Of a stretch of DNA of 64,000 bases, positions 53,469 through 62,686 are shown in pieces. The stretch comes from G963704535 sp963704535 (GTDB lineage Bacteria; Chloroflexota; Chloroflexia; Chloroflexales; Roseiflexaceae). How positions within the stretch are numbered: position 1 is the first letter of the stretch; each line of letters begins with the position of its first letter. Below the pieces are notes generated by a model. The model was not told the origin of the DNA. It saw nothing but the letters and a program-made list of their open reading frames with translations, and ran no database searches. The stretch covers positions 3,720,001-3,784,000 of the forward strand of contig OY969916.1 of assembly GCA_963704535.1 (NCBI GenBank), written 5' to 3'. The position numbers were made by a program, and so were the translations under genes.

Positions 53469-56400
53469 TCAGACCGCGCCACGGGTCACGATCCGCTCGC
53501 CGTCGGCGCGCATGGCGGCAATGTCGCGGTCCACGGTGCGCGCGGCCACGCCCAGGGCGCCGGCGAGATCGTTGACGGTGGGCTCGGCGCCTTGGGCCGA
53601 CGCCTCGGCGCATAGGCGGCGGATGCGGGTGTGGCGCTCGGCGACCTTGCCGCCGCCGATGCGCGCCTGCTGGTCCTCAGCGCTCTCGACCGTCCACAGC
53701 ACCTCGGCGAACTCGTCGGAGCGGAGCGGGCGGCCGCGCGGCGTGCCCTGGCGCGCCAGCCGCACCTTGACCTGGCCTGGCCCAGGCTCAAAAGCGCTGG
53801 TCATAAGCTCTTGCAGCGTCTGCCGCACCTGGTCCAGGTGTGTCGTCATCCCACACGATTGGAACAAGACTTGGGCTTGCAACAGGAGCGGCTGGGCCTC
53901 GCAGGCGCGAGCGCCCGCCAGCAGGTGCTGCGCGTAGGCGACGTAAGTCAACGCCAGCTCATCATCATAGTGCGCCTCCTGCAATAACTGCACGCTCAGG
54001 GTGAAGCTGGCCTTGGCGTCAGGCAGCTCGGCGTGGGGGGGCGGAAGCTGGCCGCGGGTGTCGGCGCTGCGAAGCTGGCCCAGCAGCCGGTAGGCCACGC
54101 CGCGATAGGCTTTGGACCCCAGCCACTGCGCCAGTGTGAAGCCTTCTTGCAGGTATTGCCAGGCGCGGTCGATTCGCCCCTCGATGCACCAGATATCGGT
54201 AGCGACCAGCAGCGCGCGGGCTTTGATCCAGCGGTCTTCCAATTGCAGCGGCCGTTCCAGCCGGTTGAGCGCCTCGTCGTGCCGGCCGAGATCGCGGAGC
54301 GTCGCGGCGATCAGGACCTGATTGAACTCAGCGGCGGCCATTCGTTCCTGCTTGACGCAGATCGCGAAGGACTCGCCGAGCGACTCGATCGCCTCGTCCA
54401 GGCGGCCCATTCGCCGGTACGCCTCGCCGAGGGTGAACAGGCACGAAGAGACGTCGTCCAGCGCCCCGATCGAGCGCAGGAATGGGAGACACTGCTCGAC
54501 CGCCTGGATGCCGTCGACGAGCTTGCCGCGCATGAGCAGCGCGCCGGCGAAGTCGGACAGACAGGCGTACTCTGCGAAGCGATTGCCCTGCCGGCGATAG
54601 ATCTCAAGCGCCTGCGTGAAATAATCGATGACCTGATCGGTCGGGCCGTTCTGCCGCAGGTAGCTCCAGCCGATCTCGAATCAAACATTTCGCCCGCTCG
54701 GTGTCGAGGTTCAGCGCTTCGTACAGCTGTAGCCCCTCGTTCAGGAAGCGACGGGCCTCGGCGTAGTCATCCATGCGGAAGCTGATCAACCCGGCCTGGT
54801 AATAAACCTCGGCGCGATCGATCAGGCGCGGGCTCTCGGCCGCCAGGGCCATGGCCTCCTTAATGGCCTCGCGCGCGCGTGGGTACTCATTGCGTAGGCC
54901 GTAGACGAAGCAGAGGCCATTGAGGGCCTGGATCTGGGCGGTGCGGCGCGCGCCCACCCGCGCCTGCGCCTCCGGCCCTGCATCCCCCTGCGCCAGCGCC
55001 AGCACCGCCTCGTAGGCCGTGATCGCCATCACGTGGTCGCCCAACGGTGTGGCGGCCTCGCCGCGCTTCAGCTCGATGTTCCAGACCGTGGGCAGGTCCA
55101 CCACCGGCTCCTGGGCGGCCGCCTCGCGGGCCTGGTCGTAGAAGCGCAGGGCGTCCTGCCAGGCGTAGACCGCGCGCGCCCGGTCGCCGGCCTGGAGCAG
55201 GTAGGGCCGCGCCTTGCCCCAGGCGCCGGCCAGGTACAGGTGCTGGCCCAGCGACTCGACCTGGGCGTAGTACTCCTGCTCCAGCGCCTCGGCCGCTTTC
55301 AGGTGCAGCGTCTGGCGCGTCGAGGGATCCAGCTCCTCGTAGATCACCTCGCGCAGGGTCTCGTGGCCGAAGCGGTAGCCGGCCGGGTCCTCGACCAGGA
55401 ACTGCCGTTGCAGCAGCTCGTGCGGCACGCCCGGCGAGGCGGCCATCCTGGCCCAGGTGGTCGGCGCGAAGGACTGACCAAGCACGGCGGCGGCGGCCAG
55501 GGCCTGGCGATCCTCGGCGCCCAGCTCCTGCACGCGCCCGGCGATCGCCGCCTGGAGCTTGTCCGGCAGCGGCAGCTCCTGGTAGTCAGTCGCCTCGTGG
55601 TCCCAGGGGGTGTGCCAGCCGCCGGTCGCGTCGTGCCGCAGCAGCCCCTGCTCGACCAGCGCCCGTAGCGTCTCCAGCACGAAGTGTGGGTTGCCGCCGG
55701 TGGCCTCCCAGACGCGCTGGCTGAAGCGCGGCGCGGCCTGGCGCAGGTGCAGCGCGCGCCGGATCAGCTCGGCGCACTCGCGCGTGCTCAACGGCGGCAG
55801 CTCAACCCGCCGCAGGCAGCCCAGGCGGTCGAGCTGCAATAGGGTGGTCCAGACCGCCTGGCGCTCGGTTAGCGCGTCGGTGCGGCCGCTGAGCAGCAGC
55901 AGCACGCGGGCATCGGCCAGCGGCGGCGCCAGGGCCGCCAACGCGGTCAGGGTGGCGGCGTCGAACCAATGCAGATCCTCCAGCACCAGCACCTGCGGTG
56001 TGAGCGTACCCAGCGCCGCCAGCAGCCGCCCGATCGCGGCGTGGAGCAGGGCGGCCTGGCGCTCGCCGGTGGGCGGGGCCAGTGACAGGGTGGGGAGCAG
56101 ATCGGCCAGTTGGGGCAGCAACGGCAGCAGGGTGCCTAGCAGGTGGGCGGGCAGCAGGTCGGCTAGCTGGCGGGCGCGCTGCGGGGTCAGCAGCTCGCCC
56201 AGCGCCGCCCGCAGCGCGCCGAAGGGCAGCGCCTGGGCATCCTCGCGCCCGCGGCCCCAGCTCACCTGCGCGCCGCGCCAGCTCGCCCCGGCGGCGACCT
56301 CGGTCAGCAGCCGGGTCTTGCCCAGGCCGGCGGCGCCTTCGAGCAGCACCAGCCCGCCGAAGCCGGCGATGGCCTGCTCGACCGCCTCCATCAGCTCGGC

Positions 56401-57282
56401 GCGCTCGTGCTGGCGCCCAACCAGCGCCAACTCGCGGGCGACTGTGGGGGGGGCCGGGGTCGGGGCGGCCGGTCGCTCGCCGACGGCACGGGTGGGCCCG
56501 CCGACGCGGCGGGCCTGGAGGGCCAGCAGCTCCTCATGGAGACTGAGGGTCTCGACGTCGGGCTCGACGCCCAGCTCGGCGGCCAGGACGCTGCGGCAGT
56601 GCTCGAAGGCGCGCAGGGCATCGGCCTCGCGGCCCAGCAGGTAGTACAGGCGCATGAGGGCGCGGTGGGCGTCCTCGCGCAAAGGGTCGGCGTAGACTAG
56701 CCGCAGGGCCATCTGGACGGCGGCGTCCAGGGCGGGCTGCTGCTGGTAGTGGACGAGCAGGCGCTGGACGGCACTGAGGTACAGCTCACGCAGCCGCTCC
56801 CGCTCGTAGAGCGCCCAGTCGTCGTAGCAGTCCTCCAGGAAGTCGCCCCGATACAGCTCGACCGCCTGTTGCAACTGCGCGGCGGCCTCCGGGCTGTCGG
56901 GCGTATCGGCGGATGAGCCGGCGGCCTGGAGTAGGCGCTCGAAGGCGATCAGATCGACGTGGGCCTCGGAGGTCGAGCGGAAGGTGACGGTGTCGCCGCC
57001 GATCTGGAGCAGCGTGGTGTCCTCGGCGTCGGTGGAGGCGAGCAGGCGACGCGCACGCCAGAGGGTATCGGAGAGCACCCGGCGGCCCTGGCGCGGCAGC
57101 ATGTCCGGCCAGAGCATATCGACCAGCTTGTCACGGCGCTGGGGCACATCGTGCTGCGCGATCAGCAGGCCCAGCAGCGCCAGCACACGCTGGGTGGGCG
57201 GGCGACGGGCGGGCTCCTGCCCGTACAGGATCTCCAGCGCGCCGAAGACAGCGATCTGAATTTGCGACACAGCAGCGGTCAT
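53469..57282 (-). CDS. Large BTAD/AAA/TPR transcriptional regulator, one frameshift
   Basis: About 1270 residues after correction, ATG 57282 (MTAAVSQIQIAVFGALEILY). An OmpR-like winged helix occupies 8-100 (TQRVLALLGLLIAQHDVPQR; 'GRRVLSDTLWRARRLL'), then a BTAD domain (about 105-250; 'YRGDFLEDCYDDWALYERER'). An AAA ATPase follows with Walker A 'LVLLEGAAGLGKTRLLTEVA' and Walker B 'LVLEDLHWFDAATL', then TPR arrays. One extra base at 54678 breaks the chain at 'ERAKCLI'; the next frame continues 'EIGWSYLRQNGPTDQVIDYF'. The end holds a second HTH: 'GAEPTVNDLAGALGVAARTV' and 'DRDIAAMRADGERI'. Proteins of this MalT/SARP-like design sense signals through the TPRs. Target genes are unknown. G-rich elements lie upstream. 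Confidence 0.82.
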
Positions 57283-57373
57283 CGTTGTACGCCTACTACT
57301 ACGGCGCCGCGAACGAGGCGACTGAGACTCGTTGCGACTTCGTTTTCTAAACGACGCAGGTGGGTAAATATTG

Positions 57374-57465
57374 TACAGCATCCCTATTGGAGTTGGAAAA
57401 GGGGGTGTGGGGGAAGCCCCCACAGAAAAGCCCACCCACGTTCCAAATGATTTAGGAATGCTATA
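57374..57465. repeat. MITE-like G-rich palindromic element (copy 3)
   Basis: Begins TACAGCATCCC and ends GGAATGCTATA; core ggaaaagggggtgtggggga with complement. It shares its terminal TATA with the next copy. Confidence 0.82.
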
Positions 57466-57553
57466 GCGTTCCTAAATAAGTTGTAAAAGGGGGTGTGGGG
57501 GAAGCCCCCACAAAAACCCCTTTCCACTTTACAACCCTGCAAGGAATGCTATA
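57462..57553. repeat. MITE-like G-rich palindromic element (copy 4, best preserved)
   Basis: Left end TATAGCGTTCCT, right end AGGAATGCTATA (11 of 12 inverted matches); inner repeat gttgtaaaag / ctttacaac; core gggggtgtgggggaagcccc. 92 bp. Confidence 0.87.
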
Positions 57554-57713
57554 TATGTTCCCGCTTGCGCGTGTCAAGGCAGGGCGGAATAGTGCTGCGA
57601 CCGTATTCCAGCGGAGTAATACGGATGGGAAACGGCTATGATTTGGTGGACCACTATTGTATGTCCAGCCGCTACAGATGTCAATCCGTCCCCGGCCCGA
57701 TCGGAAGCGCCGA

Positions 57714-57742
57714 TTGACGCACCGGCACTGCGGCCTTATAAT
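57714..57742 (+). promoter_or_regulatory. Sigma70-type promoter of the c-di-AMP receptor-like gene
   Basis: TTGACG (57714-57719), 17 bp, TATAAT (57737-57742), 33 bp before the start codon at 57775. The gene-free interval 57283-57774 holds only this promoter, the two MITE-like copies and no other structure. Confidence 0.7.
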
Positions 57743-57774
57743 GCGCCGCAACCCGGAGCTACGTGAGGAATAAT

Positions 57775-58017
57775 ATGAAGCTGCTCGTGTTCGTCACCAA
57801 CGACAACGTCGCTGATGCAACCGTGGACGCGCTGGTCGAGCAAGGGTTTCGCGTCACCCGCCTGGCCTCGACGGGCGGGTTCCTACGCAAAGGCAACACC
57901 ACGCTGCTCGTCGGCGTCGAGGAAACCGCCGTCGAGCGCGCGGTCGGAATCGCGCGTCGCATGGCGCCAGGGGCGCTGGTCATCACGCTGGACCTGGAGC
58001 GCTACGAACGAGTTTGA
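57775..58017 (+). CDS. Cyclic-di-AMP receptor-like protein (DarA/PstA family, short form)
   Basis: 80 residues; ATG 57775 with GTGAGGAA upstream. The chain is a small ferredoxin-like PII-type fold: 'MKLLVFVTNDNVADATVDAL', 'FRVTRLASTGGFLRKGNTTL' and 'LVGVEETAVERAVGIARRM'. The TGGFLRxGNTTLL motif is the signature of DarA/PstA c-di-AMP receptors (DUF970). It is about 25 residues shorter than the Bacillus protein. The TTGA overlap with the glycosyltransferase gene shows co-translation. Confidence 0.82.
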   Translation: MKLLVFVTNDNVADATVDALVEQGFRVTRLASTGGFLRKGNTTLLVGVEETAVERAVGIARRMAPGALVITLDLERYERV

Positions 58018-59240
58018 AGCTACTCTATATCGCGAGCGGCATCCCCGTCCCCGGCACACTCGGCGGCTCAACTCATACGCTGGAGGTTGCGCGCGGCCTG
58101 GCGGCGCGCGGCCACACGCTGCACGTGGTCGCCTGCTCACGCGCGGGATGGGGCGGTCTAGCATCGTTCGCCCGGCCCGTCTCCACGCTCTACGATGGCA
58201 TTCATCTGCACCACCTTGATATCCCCAAGGGCGCCACGCTGCTGAGTGCCCCCCTCATCGGGCGGCTGGCCCGCGCGGTCGCCCCCGACCTGATCATGGA
58301 GCGCTACTACAACTTCGCCGGCGCCGGCATCTGGGCCGCGCGGCGGATGGGCCTGCCCACGATTCTCGAAGTCAACGCGCTGATCCTCGACCCGCCGCAG
58401 GTCTTCAAGCGGCGGCTCGACGACCGGCTGGGCGGGCCGATGCGCCGCTGGGCGCTGGCCCAGTGCCGCTGGGCCGATCGGATCGTCACCCCGCTGCACA
58501 CGACCGTGCCCGCGCAGATCCCGCGCGCCAAGATCGTCGAGCTGCCGTGGGGGGCCAATGTCGATCGCTTCGTGTCAGTGGTCAGTGGTCAGTTGTCCGT
58601 TGCGGCAAGCCAGGAGCAACGGACAACGCGCAAGGGCGTATTGCATACGCCCCCAGTGGACACGGTGGTGTTTCTCGGCTCGTTCCGCGCCTGGCACGGC
58701 GTGCTCGACTTCGTGCGGGCCGCAGCACTGCTGCTGGCGGCCGGGCGGGACTGCCGGTTTCTGCTGGTGGGCGACGGCCCGGAGCGGCCGGCGGCCGAGC
58801 GGCTCGCGGCGGCGTGGCCCGGCCGCTTCGAGTTCAGCGGCGCCGTCCCCTACGCCGAGGTGCCATGCCTGCTTGCCGGCGCCCAGGTCGGCGTCGCGCC
58901 CTTCAACACCGCGCCGCACCCGGCGCTGCGCGCGGCCGGCTTCTTCTGGTCGCCGCTCAAGGTCTACGAGTACATGGCCGCCGGGCTCCCGGTCGTCACC
59001 GCCGATATCGCCCCGCTCAACCAAGTCATCCGCGATGGTCAGGAGGGCGCGCTCTACCGCGAGGGCGATGTCGCCGGTCTGGCGGCGGCGATCACGCGCC
59101 TGCTCGACGACCCCGGCACGGCGCGGGAGTTCGGCCGGCGGGCGCGGGCGCGGGTCGCTAAGCACTACTCGTGGCAGCGGCACTGCGCCGAGCTGGAGCG
59201 CATCGCCGTCGAACTTACTGCTGGAAAAGGGGGAGTTTGA
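58014..59240 (+). CDS. GT4-family glycosyltransferase with repeat insert
   Basis: 408 residues, TTG start overlapping the preceding stop (TTGA). The N-terminal half reads 'LLYIASGIPVPGTLGGSTHT' and 'PDLIMERYYNFAGAGIWAAR'; the C-terminal half reads 'TVVFLGSFRAWHGVLDFVRA', 'GDGPERPAAERLAAAWPG' and 'YEYMAAGLPVVTADIAPLNQ' (E-x7-E motif). An insert of about 28 residues (VSVVSGQLSV ... KGVLHTPP) at about 188-215 comes from repeat DNA and includes the palindrome GGGCGTATTGCATACGCCC. The last residues 'TAGKGGV' and the stop codon are supplied by a G-rich palindrome. Probably makes a surface glycan; pairing with a c-di-AMP-binding protein suggests regulation by that nucleotide, which is speculative. 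Confidence 0.83.
   Translation: MKLLYIASGIPVPGTLGGSTHTLEVARGLAARGHTLHVVACSRAGWGGLASFARPVSTLYDGIHLHHLDIPKGATLLSAPLIGRLARAVAPDLIMERYYNFAGAGIWAARRMGLPTILEVNALILDPPQVFKRRLDDRLGGPMRRWALAQCRWADRIVTPLHTTVPAQIPRAKIVELPWGANVDRFVSVVSGQLSVAASQEQRTTRKGVLHTPPVDTVVFLGSFRAWHGVLDFVRAAALLLAAGRDCRFLLVGDGPERPAAERLAAAWPGRFEFSGAVPYAEVPCLLAGAQVGVAPFNTAPHPALRAAGFFWSPLKVYEYMAAGLPVVTADIAPLNQVIRDGQEGALYREGDVAGLAAAITRLLDDPGTAREFGRRARARVAKHYSWQRHCAELERIAVELTAGKGGV
58574..58654. repeat. Repeat block inside the GT4 gene
   Basis: gtcagtg/gtcagtt heptamers (58574-58600), a gacaacg inverse pair, and the palindrome GGGCGTATTGCATACGCCC (58634-58652), the complement of the one at 27206 and 30101. Confidence 0.85.
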
Positions 59241-59303
59241 GGGGCGGCCCCTCAAACTCCCCCTTTTCTAATCTCCAATCTCCAATCTCTAATCTCCAAT
59301 CAC
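59224..59303. repeat. Perfect 21-bp palindrome plus aatctcc heptamers
   Basis: Stem 59224-59244 / 59248-59268 (GAAAAGGGGGAGTTTGAGGGG, loop CGG), followed by tccaatc/tctaatc heptamers. It contains the stop codon of the glycosyltransferase and could act as a terminator. Confidence 0.88.
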
Positions 59304-59313
59304 AGGAGTTACT

Positions 59314-60499
59314 ATGTCGCTCCTGATTCTCGCCGACGACCTGACCGGCGCCGCCGACTGCGCCGCGCGCTGCCACAGTGCCGGCATGCCGGCCACGATC
59401 TGCGTGCAGCCGCCGGCGGCACCACTTCCGCCGGGCGCCGTCGCCTGCACCAGCGACTCGCGCCACCTGCCCCCCGCCATAGCCGCCCGCAGAGTGCGCG
59501 ATCTAGCCGGCGGCCTGCGGCATCTCGAAGACGCGGTCTGGTACAAGAAGATCGACTCGACGCTACGCGGCAATATCGGTGCCGAGCTGGATGCCCTGCT
59601 GGACGCCCTGGATCGCTCCTGCGCCGTCGTTTGTCCGGCGTTTCCGGGTCAGCGGCGCGGCCTGCACGACGGCTATCTCGTCTGCGCGCCGCCCCTGGCC
59701 ACGCCACCCCACCTGCCGTCGCTGCTGGCGCGGCAGTCGCGGCGCCGGGTGGCGGCCATCCCGCTCGGCGCTGTCCACGCCGGAGCCGACCACCTGGCCG
59801 GGCTGCTTGCCACCCACGCCGAAGCGGCGCCCCTGCTGGTCATCGACGCCCTGACCGACGCCGATCTGCACACTATCCTGACGGCGACTTCCAGGGCGCT
59901 CCCCGGCGCGCTTCTGTGCGGCAGCGCCGGGCTGGCCGGCGCGCTGGCCGCCGCCTGGCCCACAGCGCCCGCGCACGATCCCGGCGGACCGGCGCTCGCC
60001 GAGCAGGCGTCATGTGGCCCAGCGCTGCTGGTGGTCGGCAGCGGCAGCCCCGCCGCGCGCCAACAGAATCGCCTACCTGCGACGACACCGGCCGGTCGAG
60101 GCGATCGAGATCGCGACCGCCGAAGCGCCGCCCGCGCTAGACACACGCTCCCCGACGCCCGGCGCGTGGCCCGCCGACATCCTGCTGCACCTGCCGGAGC
60201 CGCCGCCCGGCGCCGCGCTGGACGGCCCCGCTGCGCGGGCGCGCGCCGCCGCCCTGGCCGAGGCGGCGCATGCTGTGATCGCGCGCGTCGGCCCAGATCT
60301 ACTGGTCCTCGTCGGCGGCGACACCGCGATCCACGTGCTCGACCGGCTGAGCGTCGGGCGCCTGGCAGTGCTGCGCGAGCTGCTGCCCGGCATCCCACTC
60401 GCGCAGAGTGTCGGCGCCGGGCACGCGCCGCTGGTGGTGCTGAAGCCCGGCGGTTATGGCGACGAGGATGTGTTGGGTACGTTGTTAGGCCGGTTATGA
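59314..60499 (+). CDS. Four-carbon acid sugar kinase family protein, one frameshift
   Basis: About 394 residues; ATG 59314 after ACAGGAG. The N-terminal domain reads '[20 protein letters not shown]' (the family's start, D-D-x-T-G-A), '[20 protein letters not shown]' (KK-DST-RGN motif) and '[19 protein letters not shown]'. The C-terminal nucleotide-binding domain reads '[19 protein letters not shown]' and '[19 protein letters not shown]'. One extra A at about 60066 breaks '[18 protein letters not shown]'. Family members (OtnK, DtnK; DUF1537) phosphorylate four-carbon acid sugars such as threonate. No partner dehydrogenase or aldolase is nearby. It overlaps the converging integrase gene by 6 bases. 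Confidence 0.85.
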
Positions 60500-61471
60500 A
60501 TGATCATCAGTATCGAGTGGACTCCGTACACCACGCCCACCACGATTGAGGACGTGGGTATAGATCATGGTGGTTTTGACATCATTGTGTCCAAGTAGCT
60601 CCTGGACGGTACGAATGTCATAGCCGGCTTCGAGCAGATGCGTGGCGAATGAGTGGCGGAAGGTGTGGCAGGTGGCCCGTTTGGGTATCTGTGCGAGCTG
60701 GGTTGCTCGTTTCACCGCTTTTTGCAACCCACTCTCATCCACATGATGCCGTCGGCGTTCCCCCGAACGTGGATCAAGGGAGAGGCGTTCGGCAGGGAAG
60801 ACATATTGCCAGATCCACTCCTGGCTCGCGTTAGGGGATTTCCGCTCGAAGGCTTCAGGGAGATACACATGCCCGAAGCCAGCTTGCAGATCCTGTGCAT
60901 GGAGCAGCCGAACCCGTCGTAGCTGATCCTGGAGTGGCGCAGCCAGGCGATCTGGCAGCATGCTGAGGCGATCTTTAGCGACTTTGCCGTCCCGCACAAC
61001 AACCTGATGCTGGGTAAAGTCCACATCCTTGACACGCAGGCGGGCGCATTCCAGTAGCCGCAGCCCGCTGCCATACAGCAGTTTGGCCATGAGTTGATGC
61101 ACTCCACTCATCGCATCCAGGACCTGCCGTACCTCCTCGCGGGTAAGCACCGTCGGGAGACGCTGCGGCTGCTTGGCACGCACGGCGTTCAGGGGAGCGA
61201 CAAGTGGTTGCTGCAACACTTCCGTGTACAGAAACAGCAGCGCGCTGAGCGCCTGGTTCTGGGTCGATGCGGCGACGTGCTACTCTACAGCCAGGTGGGT
61301 GAGAAAGGCTTCGACCTCAACGACACCCATCTCCTGGGGATGGCGCTTGTTGTGAAAGAGGATGTAGCGCGTAATCCAGGCCACGTAGGCTTCTTCGGTG
61401 CGCAGTGAGTAATGCTTGCGGCGCAGGGTCGCGCGAACGCGATCGAGGAGACGTGGGGGATTGGCTGACAT
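60494..61471 (-). pseudogene. Integron-type tyrosine recombinase (IntI family) with an internal amber codon
   Basis: About 325 codons; ATG 61471 (MSANPPRLLDRVRATLRRKH) is the usual IntI start. The core-binding domain ends 'VEAFLTHLAVE', then TAG (61280-61282), then the same frame resumes '[18 protein letters not shown]'. The catalytic domain retains the R-H-R-H-Y residues: '[19 protein letters not shown]', '[20 protein letters not shown]', '[20 protein letters not shown]'. The IntI-specific extra patch is present: '[20 protein letters not shown]' followed by 'RRHHVDES'. The ending '[10 protein letters not shown]' is typical. A C-to-T change of CAG would give the stop. Unless suppressed, it is inactive. 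It points away from cassette genes that start 340 bp upstream, as in an integron. Confidence 0.85.
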
Positions 61472-61551
61472 GGCGAAGGTCTTCTCTGTAATATAGTGTG
61501 GTCGGTCGAGTTGATAGCGCTTGTCGAATGATGCCATTGGCATTATACTGG

Positions 61552-61557
61552 CGCTGA
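61552..61557 (-). promoter_or_regulatory. Candidate -10 of the integrase promoter
   Basis: TATAAT on the minus strand, about 80 bp before the integrase start; -35 is weak (TTCCGT at 17 bp). Confidence 0.35.
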
Positions 61558-61644
61558 TAGACGGACGGAAATCCGCCTATTACACCGCGTAGGAGATAGA
61601 GAGGGATACGCGTAGGTCGAAATAGCCTCCCTGGGGGGAGTTCG

Positions 61645-61660
61645 ACGGACGGCCGTCCGT
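61645..61660. promoter_or_regulatory. 16-nt perfect palindrome in the integrase/cassette gap
   Basis: ACGGACGGCCGTCCGT, with a related half site ACGGACGG at 61571-61578. It may be a regulator-binding site for the integrase gene or a structured DNA element near attI. The gap 61472-61811 holds no gene. Confidence 0.4.
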
Positions 61661-61700
61661 GAAAACAGGAATATCGAGGACGGGGGTCGGTCTATTTGTA

Positions 61701-61707
61701 GTTAGGC
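61701..61707 (+). other. attI-like recombination site (GTTAGGC)
   Basis: A GTTRRRY core 230 bp upstream of the integrase start and 105 bp before the first cassette gene. Downstream of it the sequence begins TTAGGCGG, the same as after the attC site at 62610, as expected for two cassettes inserted at this site. The heptamer alone occurs by chance elsewhere, so position and pairing carry the argument. Confidence 0.5.
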
Positions 61708-61811
61708 GGCAACCCATCAACGTTTGCTCCAATGTGAGTGCTCGGTTTTGCTGCTATACTATTCACCGCTAACCAACCATTCGCTGCTTCAACAGAGCGA
61801 CAGGACATCCG

Positions 61812-62459
61812 ATGAGTGAGCATGTCTTTGCGCGTATCTCCGGTTATCACCTGACCATTTTGCCCTTGGTACCGTTTGAGTATCGCCAATCAGTTGACGA
61901 TGATCACCTCCTGGTACTGAGCCATACAGCCAGTTCGACCACGAAACAGGCGACGCTGCGGGTAGGTGACGACGGCTATCGCGTAGAACTCGCTCCAAAT
62001 ACCGCATCCCTCGACGAAGTGGCCGATCTTACGCCGAGCGCCCGTGCTGGCGCGTGGGTGATTGAAACCTCCGTATTTACGGTATCGTGGCCGCGTAATT
62101 TTGCCTTCGTCTCGCCACCTGATGCTGGGAATCCATCCGTGTTCGATCTGATTGGATCAGACAATGCGCTGATCTACTTTCAGGGACCGTTTCAAACAAC
62201 GCGCCTACCGGCGCTGGCAGATATGCGTGCGCCTGGACAAGCCATAACTGCAACAGGAACGATGAACGAACGGCAATGGGTGGAATTCGCCTACGAGCAC
62301 GAGGCAGTGGCCTGGCTTCAGCGCCACTATGTCATCCCGTTCAGCAGTCATCGAGCGCTAGTTCTGACACTGCAAGCACCACAGAAGCAGGCAAGCCACA
62401 GTATTGATGCCGCAGATAACATGATCGAGACGTTAGCGCCAGTCGAAGCGCTTGAGTAG
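61812..62459 (+). CDS. Hypothetical protein, probable integron cassette 1
   Basis: 215 residues, not recognised. Start ATG 61812; no signal peptide or membrane segment. The sequence alternates beta-rich stretches ('HLTILPLVPFEYRQSVDDDH', 'GAWVIETSVFTVSWPRNFAF', 'DNALIYFQGPFQ') with a helical section 'WVEFAYEHEAVAWLQRHYVI', suggesting a globular cytoplasmic protein. The nucleotide composition is clearly lower in G+C than the surrounding genes, and no host-type heptamer repeats occur. It is flanked by GTTAGGC at 61701 and the attC-like site at 62465-62616. Confidence 0.6.
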   Translation: MSEHVFARISGYHLTILPLVPFEYRQSVDDDHLLVLSHTASSTTKQATLRVGDDGYRVELAPNTASLDEVADLTPSARAGAWVIETSVFTVSWPRNFAFVSPPDAGNPSVFDLIGSDNALIYFQGPFQTTRLPALADMRAPGQAITATGTMNERQWVEFAYEHEAVAWLQRHYVIPFSSHRALVLTLQAPQKQASHSIDAADNMIETLAPVEALE

Positions 62460-62464
62460 CCATC

Positions 62465-62616
62465 GATAACGCCATCGAATGGCTGCCGCCGAACAAGGGC
62501 TTCCAGCCGACCGCCCCTGCCGGTGCGCTCAAGATCGTTCGAATTTTGAGGAATGCTTTCCCGATTTATCAATGCCCTACTCGCAGAGGCGGCAGCTGAA
62601 GCCCAAGCCGTTAGGC
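62465..62616 (+). other. attC-like recombination site (cassette 1/2 boundary)
   Basis: R'' region GATAAC (62465-62470) with L'' GGCTGCCGCC (62481-62490), and L' GGCGGCAGCT (62588-62597) with R' GTTAGGC (62610-62616). The L arms are complementary at 9 of 10 positions and both R arms share TAAC/GTTA. Total length about 150 bp is slightly longer than typical attC sites. Spacers between R and L are 10-12 bases rather than 5-6, so the match is imperfect. Confidence 0.5.
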
Positions 62617-62686
62617 GGGTTTCATATCACTGCTTCTGTTGTCAGACACTGATGATCGTTTAGCTCGTTGCACAAGGAAGCCATGT

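Noticed and set aside
60484..60490. GTTAGGC at the 3' end of the sugar kinase gene as another integron site
   Set aside because: It lies inside coding sequence with no paired R''/L arms. The heptamer is expected a few times by chance in 64 kb (another lies at 44292).
61541..61700. Additional small gene between integrase and cassette 1
   Set aside because: No frame with a plausible start and ribosome-binding site is present; the interval fits promoter and attI sequence.
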